A stretch of 34,311 nucleotides of DNA, taken from assembly GCA_016840945.1 (NCBI GenBank), contig JAEORJ010000347.1, positions 1 through 34,311 of the forward strand. The letters are read 5' to 3'. The DNA comes from Candidatus Gerdarchaeota archaeon (GTDB lineage Archaea > Asgardarchaeota > Heimdallarchaeia > JABLTI01). The notes below the pieces were generated by a model that saw nothing but the letters and a program-made list of their open reading frames with translations, was not told where the DNA came from and did no database searches. A program made the translations under genes and the position numbers. Numbering within the stretch: position 1 is the stretch's first letter; every line of letters begins with the position of its first letter. Positions 16,594-23,582 of this stretch are shown piece by piece.

Positions 16594-17580
16594 ATGATGT
16601 TGAGGAGTAGAGTGAATATGAATAGAAAAGGATTGCCTTTTTTTGTAATAATTCTTCTCTTATCTATTAATTATTTAATGATAAAACAAGTAACTGGTAA
16701 TATCGATAAAGCAAAGAACCTTAAGTTATCAAAAGAAGAAATACGTTTGACTAATTTTACTGATTTTGAGATATTTTCTAATCAATCAACAATTTGGAGT
16801 AATAAAACTGACTCAGGAATTGAATTTGGTTATTTAGAAGATACACTAAGTTTCGTCTATGAGAGTTATGGATTAGATTTTGATAAATTTGGAGGTAATT
16901 GTACAGATTTATTTCTAGAAATTCATTTTGACTATCAATATCAAATAGAGAAAATTGAAGGATCTTTTAATATTGAATTAGGTTCTTATTTTGGATTTGA
17001 TGGACAATACCACAAATCCTATATTATAAATACATTAGCTGAAATTCTAACATATAGACAAGAAGCTCAACTTAGCGTTCGTAAAAGTGCAATTAGTTCC
17101 AAAAATATTCAAGAATATAATATACTATCAACTAACGGTTCAGCTTGTTTCAAAATTGTCAAAACTGGTAGAACACTAGAATGTGCAATTATTGATGATT
17201 TAACTGATGAAAAAATAATTTCGAAGAAATGGTATTCATCTTATTTCTATATACCAGTAAATTATATAATAATCTCATTTAATTCATTAAAAGCTGATTT
17301 TTCAGTAGAAATTAATGAAATAGATGCTTTATTAACATTAGAAGAAAGAGATTGGTTATTGAGAAAAACGATGATTAGTTTAACAATTGGATTATCAGCT
17401 GGCTTTGGTTCATTACTCTTGATCATTTTTGTAATTACAGGTTATAGTAAAGGTAAAGCTATAGTTGAAGAGGATGAAAAATACCTTCGATGGGAAGCAA
17501 ATAAGGAAAAATTACCACATGATAAATATCTCGATAAATTAGAAAAAACTTTGAAAAAAACTGATAATGAAGACCATTAA
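16594..17580 (+). CDS. Unrecognised surface protein with N-terminal signal and C-terminal membrane anchor
   Basis: 328 aa from the first ATG. An internal GAGGAG (16601-16606) lies 5 nt ahead of a GTG (16612) and 11 nt ahead of an ATG (16618), so the true start may be one of these. A hydrophobic segment (about 14-33) is followed by a ~225-residue beta-rich extracellular domain with several N-glycosylation-type sequons (NFT, NQS, NKT, NCT, NGS). A membrane helix at about 262-282 follows, and then a charged 46-residue cytoplasmic tail. The outer domain has the feel of a laminin-G/jelly-roll sheet but no family is certain. It sits between the CinA-domain and GH13 genes on the same strand. Function unknown. 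Confidence 0.7.
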   Translation: MMLRSRVNMNRKGLPFFVIILLLSINYLMIKQVTGNIDKAKNLKLSKEEIRLTNFTDFEIFSNQSTIWSNKTDSGIEFGYLEDTLSFVYESYGLDFDKFGGNCTDLFLEIHFDYQYQIEKIEGSFNIELGSYFGFDGQYHKSYIINTLAEILTYRQEAQLSVRKSAISSKNIQEYNILSTNGSACFKIVKTGRTLECAIIDDLTDEKIISKKWYSSYFYIPVNYIIISFNSLKADFSVEINEIDALLTLEERDWLLRKTMISLTIGLSAGFGSLLLIIFVITGYSKGKAIVEEDEKYLRWEANKEKLPHDKYLDKLEKTLKKTDNEDH

Positions 17581-17629
17581 TTACCACTCAAGAAAGATTA
17601 TTATTTGATTGTAACAATGAATAAGAATT

Positions 17630-19273
17630 ATGTCAGAACAATTTGAATGGTGGCAGAAAGCAGTATTCTATCAAATTTATCCAAGATCATTTTATGATAG
17701 CACAAATAATGGCATTGGTGACTTAAGAGGTATAATTAACAAATTTGACTATCTTATAGAACTTGGAATCGATGCGATCTGGTTTTCACCTTTTTATCCT
17801 TCTCCACAAGATGATTTCGGATACGATATTACTGATTTTGGTAGTATTAATCCTGATTATGGTACTATGAAAGATTTCGATGAGTTACTTAAAATAGCTC
17901 ATGAAAATGATGTCAAAATTATACTTGATATGGTTTTGAATCATACATCCAATAAACATCCCTGGTTTTTAAAATCAAAACTAGATAAAATCAATGATAA
18001 ACACGATTGGTATGTCTGGTTGGATGGTAAAGGAAAGGAAGGCATAAAAGCACCAAATAATTGGCGAGCACTAATAGGTGGATCAGCTTGGGAATGGAGT
18101 GAAGAGCGACAGCAATTTTATTTGCATCAGTTTCTTAAATGCCAACCAGATCTAAATTGGAGAAATCCTAGAGTACAGGAAGTTATGTTTAATTATATTC
18201 GATTCTGGTTAGACAAAGGAGTAGATGGATATCGACTAGATATAATTCATACCTTATTTGAGGATAAGGAATTTAGAGATAATCCAAAAAGTAAACAATT
18301 ATTCCCTACAAGTGAATCACTTGATTCATTATTGCAAAGTCCTAAATATACTCAATTCTTACCTGAAACTGAAGAGATTTGTATCAAACTAAGCAAAATT
18401 ATTGATGAATATAAACCTGTTAGAATGTTAGTGGGTGAAGCAACTGGTGGTCCAAAATTGTACAGATCACTTTATGGTAATAATAATGGATTAAATACTC
18501 TTTTTAATTTCCAATTTGGAGAACAAAAATTCTCAGCTAAAGCATTTTATCGGGTATTAATGGAAACTGAAAAACTTCTTCCAGAACCTTATTGGCCTTG
18601 TAACGTTTTCTCTAATCATGATGCTAAAAGGATGATATCAAGGATTGGTAATAATGAGGAAAAAGCTAGATTACTTACATTACTACTGCTAACAGCTAGA
18701 GGAACTCCATTTATTTATTACGGTGAAGAGATTGGTATACCTCAAGTAAAGGTTCCAAAGAAGAAGCAAAAAGATCCAATTTCAAACCATTGGGTTTTTG
18801 GCATTCCTGTTGGGTGGTTATATGGTCGAGATGGCTGTCGAACACCTATGCAATGGAATAATTCACCAATAAACGCTGGTTTCTCAGCTGACCCCAATAT
18901 TGAACCATGGTTACCTGTAGGTTCAACAGTTGAATTACATAATGTTGAGTACCAAAAAAACACTCCTTACTCAATGTTAGACTTCTATAAACAATTGATA
19001 AGAGTAAGGAAAAATAATGAATCATTACAAATTGGCTCAATAATTTTGAAGAAAAGTGATGATGGTAAGTACCTTATTTTTGAAAGAAAAACAAATGATG
19101 AAACAAGTATGATTATATTAAACTTTGATTCCAAAATAATAAACATAGAATTGGGTAATTTGAAAGGAAAACAAATATTCTCAACTATCGATTTAACAAC
19201 TGACAAGAAACTAACTAGCTCTAATATATCATTGAGACCCTACGAAGGAATTATTATAAAGAAAATGAATTAA
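17630..19273 (+). CDS. GH13 alpha-glucosidase / oligo-1,6-glucosidase-type enzyme
   Basis: 547 aa from ATG, full length for the family. The opening WWQKAVFYQIYPRSFYDS is typical. Conserved regions: I DMVLNHTS (100-107), II GVDGYRLDI with nucleophile Asp204, III LVGEATGG with acid/base Glu270, IV FSNHDAKR with Asp331. Region V is QPDLN (172-176), the mark of the oligo-1,6-glucosidase subgroup. The residue after the nucleophile is Ile; in the subgroup a branched residue here is associated with alpha-1,6 preference, but this alone does not settle specificity. The C-terminus ends in a small beta domain. There is no signal peptide, so it probably cleaves imported malto- or isomalto-oligosaccharides, trehalose or sucrose in the cytoplasm. 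Confidence 0.92.
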   Translation: MSEQFEWWQKAVFYQIYPRSFYDSTNNGIGDLRGIINKFDYLIELGIDAIWFSPFYPSPQDDFGYDITDFGSINPDYGTMKDFDELLKIAHENDVKIILDMVLNHTSNKHPWFLKSKLDKINDKHDWYVWLDGKGKEGIKAPNNWRALIGGSAWEWSEERQQFYLHQFLKCQPDLNWRNPRVQEVMFNYIRFWLDKGVDGYRLDIIHTLFEDKEFRDNPKSKQLFPTSESLDSLLQSPKYTQFLPETEEICIKLSKIIDEYKPVRMLVGEATGGPKLYRSLYGNNNGLNTLFNFQFGEQKFSAKAFYRVLMETEKLLPEPYWPCNVFSNHDAKRMISRIGNNEEKARLLTLLLLTARGTPFIYYGEEIGIPQVKVPKKKQKDPISNHWVFGIPVGWLYGRDGCRTPMQWNNSPINAGFSADPNIEPWLPVGSTVELHNVEYQKNTPYSMLDFYKQLIRVRKNNESLQIGSIILKKSDDGKYLIFERKTNDETSMIILNFDSKIINIELGNLKGKQIFSTIDLTTDKKLTSSNISLRPYEGIIIKKMN

Positions 19274-19283
19274 TTTGAGGTTT

Positions 19284-19330
19284 ATATCACAAAATAGAAT
19301 CAATAAAGTTGATGATTCTACTTGTGATAT
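19284..19330. terminator. Long hairpin between convergent GH13 and hydrolase genes
   Basis: ATATCACAA (19284-19292) pairs with TTGTGATAT (19322-19330), and TAGAATCA (19295-19302) pairs with TGATTCTA (19313-19320), leaving a 10-nt loop and a small bulge. The 17-bp stem covers the last codons and stop of the minus-strand gene. On the plus strand it is followed by CATCTTTTTC. Confidence 0.65.
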
Positions 19331-20234
19331 CATCTTTTTCAGGACCAAATAAAATTGTATGAGGAGAGTCTTCAGCAAAATAATCTTGTTTGATTTTACT
19401 TTTAACTAATTGATGTATTTTTTCAGCGTTGTATAAAGGAACTCGTTCATCATGACCAGCGGTAATAGTAAAAATAGGGGCTGTAACATTTCTAATTTCC
19501 TCTCGAGCAATTTCCATTAAATCAAGAAGGTGCTCAACAGCTTTTAGCGCTGAAACACGATAATTTATGAGGTTATTTTCATCCATAATCTCAATTTCAT
19601 TTTTCTTCCTTGGAAAATATTTCAAAAGATCAGATACTAAAAACAAATAATCTTGCATAAAGTATTCAACTTTAATTGGAGTGCATAGTGATACAATGCC
19701 ATCTACTGGTTTATTAGCAGCTAAAATCAAAGATAATGTTCCACCCATACTGTGACCTATTAAGATAATTTTTGAACAAAATGATTTTAGAAATGTATAT
19801 CCTTTATAAACTGATTTATACCAATCTACCATATCTGTTTGAGCTAAATCTCCAGGGCTGGTTCCATGTCCTGCAAGAAGCACACTGAAGGTTGTATATC
19901 CTTTTTCCTCATGTAATGTTTTTGCTAAACCTTGCATTTCTTGAGCAGCTGACGAAAAACCATGTGTTAATAATATCCCAATTTCATTGCCTTTGTAAAA
20001 AAATGGTCCAGCATTATCACGAGCGTTTCTTTCTATTTTCTCAGGTGCTAAATTATCAATTAAGGCTAGAAAAGATTCAACTGGTAATGATGATGAAATA
20101 GATGAATTTGCTTCTCTTCTTATAAAATTAATTGTGAAGGAATTTAACCAAGAGAGCATTTCTTTGTAAGGAGAAAAAATGTTCTTAATAATCTCTTTAA
20201 GAGTAGCTTTTTGTTCCAACACTTTATCGACCAT
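19287..20234 (-). CDS. Alpha/beta hydrolase (lipase/carboxylesterase-like)
   Basis: About 315 aa. Numbered from the ATG at 20234, the catalytic triad is Ser162 in GHSMGG, Asp262 in AGHDERVP and His292 in SPHTILFG; the oxyanion turn is LLTHGFSS. This matches the S33/monoacylglycerol-lipase and thermostable carboxylesterase group. The first ~75 residues form an extra helical N-terminus without a signal peptide. The ATG at 20234 is preferred to the in-frame GTG at 20243, because AAGGTGA (20240-20246) lies 5 nt ahead of it and the GTG lies inside that site. It follows the 2TM-repeat gene by 24 bp, an operon arrangement. Near a geranylgeranyl-reductase-like gene, a lipid ester is a reasonable but unproven substrate. 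Confidence 0.87.
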   Translation of the reverse strand: MVDKVLEQKATLKEIIKNIFSPYKEMLSWLNSFTINFIRREANSSISSSLPVESFLALIDNLAPEKIERNARDNAGPFFYKGNEIGILLTHGFSSAAQEMQGLAKTLHEEKGYTTFSVLLAGHGTSPGDLAQTDMVDWYKSVYKGYTFLKSFCSKIILIGHSMGGTLSLILAANKPVDGIVSLCTPIKVEYFMQDYLFLVSDLLKYFPRKKNEIEIMDENNLINYRVSALKAVEHLLDLMEIAREEIRNVTAPIFTITAGHDERVPLYNAEKIHQLVKSKIKQDYFAEDSPHTILFGPEKDDITSRIINFIDSIL

Positions 20235-20239
20235 AATTT

Positions 20240-20246
20240 TCACCTT
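20240..20246 (-). promoter_or_regulatory. Ribosome binding site that sets the hydrolase start
   Basis: AAGGTGA on the minus strand, 5 nt before the ATG at 20234. The GTG within it (20243) is therefore more likely part of the binding site than a start codon. Confidence 0.55.
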
Positions 20247-20258
20247 ACAACAAATTGA

Positions 20259-20813
20259 CTATTCTAACTTGTTTTGATCTTCTTGTTTTTCCATTTCGGA
20301 AACAGCTTTTCTGAATTTTAGAATTGGTTTTTCTTGTTTCCGTCCAAGTTTAGTTACAATAGGAATCAAAACACCAAAAGTTAACAATGCAGCAATAGGT
20401 ATGACAGCCCAGTCTGTATGAAGAAGACCATCATTTGGTGGAAAAACAAGATCAATAGCTAATAGCAATCCACTTGTACCAACCATTAAAATCGGTCCTA
20501 CAATCCAAGCGATAGAAGGGCGTTTAATGAGTATAAAACTCACAAGATAGGCAAATATTAATCCCCCAATTGGCCACCAAGCCCAATCAATCCGCCAAAA
20601 GGAAGTATTTGGTGGTGTAGCAATATCAATTATGATAAGAAAGATACAAATTAATAGTATATTTAGTGGAGTAACCCACCAGCGATATCGGGGAATCCTA
20701 TCCCAGAATGTTCGTTCATGCATCGCTTTCTTTGGAGATTCATTGAGCTCACCAGTTTCTAACAAAGATTGCTCGATTGAATCATTAGCTTCTATTTCCT
20801 TACTCTTAGTCAT
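20259..20813 (-). CDS. Membrane protein with a duplicated two-helix (2TM) motif
   Basis: 184 aa from the ATG at 20813; an upstream in-frame TTG at 20837 would add eight residues. After a polar ~45-residue N-terminus come two similar two-helix units (about 50-95 and 107-153). Each has the order: helix, Asp, PPN, six residues, DWA, two residues, PI, helix. The spacing is the same in both copies (PPN at 67 and 125, DWA at 76 and 134), a clear internal duplication. The 'PPN...DWAxxP' hairpin resembles 2TM/DUF-type small membrane domains of unknown function. The C-terminal tail is basic, then acidic. It lies directly ahead of the hydrolase gene, so it may localise or partner with it. Confidence 0.75.
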   Translation of the reverse strand: MTKSKEIEANDSIEQSLLETGELNESPKKAMHERTFWDRIPRYRWWVTPLNILLICIFLIIIDIATPPNTSFWRIDWAWWPIGGLIFAYLVSFILIKRPSIAWIVGPILMVGTSGLLLAIDLVFPPNDGLLHTDWAVIPIAALLTFGVLIPIVTKLGRKQEKPILKFRKAVSEMEKQEDQNKLE

Positions 20814-20857
20814 TTGTATCGAGAGTGAATCGAGCAATTTGCTATTTAATGGTTTTT

Positions 20858-20872
20858 AATCGTATTACGATT
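20858..20872. promoter_or_regulatory. Perfect 7-bp inverted repeat upstream of the 2TM-repeat gene
   Basis: AATCGTA-T-TACGATT lies in the 81-bp gap between the flavoprotein stop and the 2TM-repeat start. The arms are too close for an RNA hairpin, so a DNA-binding site for a dimeric regulator is more likely than a terminator. Confidence 0.35.
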
Positions 20873-20894
20873 TGAGTAAATATAAAAATTGACT

Positions 20895-22160
20895 CTATTG
20901 TCTCTTTTTTCTCCTTAATCGCATAACTTCAAATAATAACGGAAAAGCTAAATTAGGTAAAAAGAAATTAATCTTTCTTTTAGAACCTGTCATGATCTCA
21001 CCCCATTTAATCATGAAGATATCCCCTTTCTTATTACTTAGTGATGCGAATGCGTCTAAGAAAATAGGATGATTAGCTAGGTATAGTGCCATTTTTAATG
21101 ACCATTTGAAATCCCGACCAAAAGCTCTCATCCAGCGATTATGGTATCGCTTCAAGAATATTTTATTGAATTTGTTTTTCTTGAAAGCTTCATCAATAGT
21201 ATCAGCAGCAATTTTAGCCCCATCCATTGCATATTGTAATCCTTCACCTGTGAGTGGATCAATATGCCCAGCTGCATCACCAATTATTAGCAAATTATCA
21301 GAATAGCTTTGTTTGATACCGCCAAATCTAATTGGAGCAGCTTTCATTTTCTCCATTTTGGCATTTGAACCAACAGCTTTACTCATAAAAGGATCATCTT
21401 TAATGAAGGAATGGTGTAATTCAACCAAATCACCTGTAGTTGCTTTTCCTCCAGGAATAATATAACAACAATAAACTAAATCGCCATCTGCTTCTTTGAA
21501 TAAGGCACAATATCCTGGTACTAATCGTTTGGGATAATAACAGACACCATCTTGCTTAAATTCATGACTTCCTACCTCAATATAGACACTACTACAAGTA
21601 GCTTGAGGGGGAGTTTTAACTAAACCCAATTTTCGTGCTAATCTAGATGATGCACCATCAGCTAAAACGAGAATTTTAGCATTATATTTCTTTATATTAT
21701 CAGCACTTGAAACGGTCCAAGTTTTTGTTTCTTTGCTAAAAACTATTTCTTCAACATTAAAATTCTCTACTAGATTTACCCCAACAGAAACAGCTTTCTT
21801 AACAACTTTATCATCTAAGATACGTCTTTTAATAGCAATCACTAAATGACCATCACCAACATCCTTGCTTGAATCACCATAGTACTCTATACCACTAGGA
21901 CTAACTAAACCACCAAGAGCTGCCCAACGACCTTTGTTTTCTGCAATAATTTCTTGTAGAACACCCATCTCTCTCAGGTGTTCTTGAGCTCGTTGTGGGA
22001 AAGCATCACCACAAACCTTATCTCGAGGAAATTTCTTTTTATCTAAAAGTAGAACATTATAGCCCTTTTTAGCCAAATAATAAGCACATGGACCTCCTGC
22101 AGGACCAGCTCCAACTATACAAACATCATAAATTTTCGTACTCTTATCATCTTTACTCAT
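20895..22160 (-). CDS. Geranylgeranyl reductase family FAD-dependent protein
   Basis: About 421 aa. The preferred start is the ATG at 22160; a TTG at 22169 adds three residues. The N-terminal FAD Rossmann motif is VCIVGAGPAGGPCAYYLAKKG. It is followed by DKKKFPRDKVCGDAFP, the PxxKxCGxA/G segment typical of geranylgeranyl reductases. The second FAD motif is LLIIGDAAGHIDPLTGEGLQYAM near residue 290. In archaea this family saturates the geranylgeranyl chains of ether lipids; related members act on bacteriochlorophyll side chains or other polyprenoids. The family fit is firm, the exact substrate is not. Hydrolase and DegV (fatty-acid-binding) genes are neighbours on the same strand. Confidence 0.9.
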   Translation of the reverse strand: MSKDDKSTKIYDVCIVGAGPAGGPCAYYLAKKGYNVLLLDKKKFPRDKVCGDAFPQRAQEHLREMGVLQEIIAENKGRWAALGGLVSPSGIEYYGDSSKDVGDGHLVIAIKRRILDDKVVKKAVSVGVNLVENFNVEEIVFSKETKTWTVSSADNIKKYNAKILVLADGASSRLARKLGLVKTPPQATCSSVYIEVGSHEFKQDGVCYYPKRLVPGYCALFKEADGDLVYCCYIIPGGKATTGDLVELHHSFIKDDPFMSKAVGSNAKMEKMKAAPIRFGGIKQSYSDNLLIIGDAAGHIDPLTGEGLQYAMDGAKIAADTIDEAFKKNKFNKIFLKRYHNRWMRAFGRDFKWSLKMALYLANHPIFLDAFASLSNKKGDIFMIKWGEIMTGSKRKINFFLPNLAFPLLFEVMRLRRKKRQ

Positions 22161-22266
22161 AGTTACCAATCTCTTGGAAATAGTTACTATAATTCATTGA
22201 AATAATAGATTGAAATTAACTAGTAAAAGATATTAGCAAATATTAGCTTTTCGACGAAAAAAGAAG

Positions 22267-22293
22267 AGATTGATAGTATGAAAACATCAATCT
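22267..22293 (-). terminator. Hairpin terminator of the DegV gene
   Basis: AGATTGAT (22267-22274) and ATCAATCT (22286-22293) form perfect 8-bp arms with an 11-nt loop just past the DegV stop. On the minus strand they are followed by CTCTTCTTTTTTCG. The DegV gene is thereby separated from the flavoprotein gene. Confidence 0.6.
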
Positions 22294-23240
22294 TATTTAG
22301 TTGACTCTTCTACGGGTTTATCTTCCTTTGTCTTTTTCCAGAACCGGAGATCAATCTTGGTTTTTACCCATTCATCATGGAAATCACCAACCCAAACAAT
22401 ACCAATTGTACCGGGTCCAAGATGAGAACCAATAACTGGTCCAATATCCCAGAGAAGAACTTCTTTTGGAGCTTTTTCAAGACTTTTGAGATGATTAACT
22501 ACTATTTCTGCTGCTTCAGGGTTTGCACAGTGACCAACAATCACTGTTTCTGTAAGATGATAATCAGCAATACGATAGTTAATATTTTTCATATGATCTA
22601 TTAATGCTTCTATACTTCGAATTTTTCCTGGTGAAGCTATTAAGCCATTATCAACAGTAATCATTGGTTTCAAATGTAAAACCGAACCAATAAGATATGA
22701 CGCTTTACTTAAGCGACCGCCTTTATGTAAATACTTAAGAGTATTAGCTCCACCAAAAACTTGGGTATGAGGTATTATTGTATTAACATAATCCAATATT
22801 TCCTGTTTTGTAGCGCCTTTTTCTAACATTCTAGCTGCTGGAAGAATGAGTAAACTCATTGTTATTGACAAAGTGTTAGTGTTGATTACAGTCACACGTT
22901 CATCAAAAAACTGTTTGACAACCATCATTATAGTAGAATAAGTGGCACTTAATTTATCACCAACAGAAAAAATTATCACTTCGTCAAAATCAGCTAATGC
23001 TCCATCAATTACTTCTTTGACTGCTTTAGGTGAAGGAGCACCTGTAGTAGGCATCTCACCATCAAGAAGCCTTTGATAGAATTCTTCATTAGTAATGTCA
23101 ATGTTTTGTTGTTTAACTTCATCTCCAAAAATGATTTTTAATGGGATTTGACGAATATCATACTTCTTAGCAAAATCCGGATTAATATCACAGGTAGAAT
23201 CTGCAATTATACCTAAACTTTTCTTTGTTTTGTTATTCAT
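22293..23240 (-). CDS. DegV family fatty-acid-binding protein
   Basis: 315 aa from the ATG at 23240; a GTG at 23294 would add an atypical 18-residue extension. The opening SLGIIADSTCDINPDFAKKY is the classic DegV start. PTTGAPSP and SATYST contribute the Thr/Ser residues that hold the fatty-acid carboxylate, and GGRLSKASYLIG and DNGLIASPGKIRS mark the second domain. Length is slightly above the usual ~280 because of a charged C-terminal tail. Known members (for example FakB) bind a fatty acid for phosphorylation by FakA; no FakA-like kinase gene is in the window. DegV is mainly bacterial, so transfer into this archaeal-looking genome is plausible. Confidence 0.9.
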   Translation of the reverse strand: MNNKTKKSLGIIADSTCDINPDFAKKYDIRQIPLKIIFGDEVKQQNIDITNEEFYQRLLDGEMPTTGAPSPKAVKEVIDGALADFDEVIIFSVGDKLSATYSTIMMVVKQFFDERVTVINTNTLSITMSLLILPAARMLEKGATKQEILDYVNTIIPHTQVFGGANTLKYLHKGGRLSKASYLIGSVLHLKPMITVDNGLIASPGKIRSIEALIDHMKNINYRIADYHLTETVIVGHCANPEAAEIVVNHLKSLEKAPKEVLLWDIGPVIGSHLGPGTIGIVWVGDFHDEWVKTKIDLRFWKKTKEDKPVEESTK

Positions 23241-23582
23241 TTTATACTTCAACCTACTTATACGTAATAAAAAATAGAAGTTATTTTTCTGCACAGATGA
23301 AGTAATTCAACTTGAGAATTGGGAAATAGTTAGGAATACTCTAATCTAGTCTTTTCACAATTAATAGCACTTCTTAATTCTTTCGGTAAAAGAAAAAGCT
23401 ACTTTTTAAATGAAATTTGTGCAAAGGATTAACGATTCTAATTTACTTTTAAGATGCATACTAATATTGTATTTATTCCAGCATTAGCTCTTTTTAGTTA
23501 ATATTCTTTTGATTTCTTCAAAAGATACCTTTTTGAACAATATCTTACCACTTTTTATTATTATTTTATTGAGGGAATAAGA
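23241..23582. promoter_or_regulatory. Non-coding divergent region between DegV and the LVIVD-repeat gene
   Basis: About 340 bp of AT-rich DNA between divergent starts. TTTTTAAATG near 23404 is a TATA-like stretch, and GAGGGAATAAG (23571-23581) lies just ahead of the TTG start at 23583. I see no open frame with coding character, no strong inverted repeat and no RNA gene. Confidence 0.3.
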
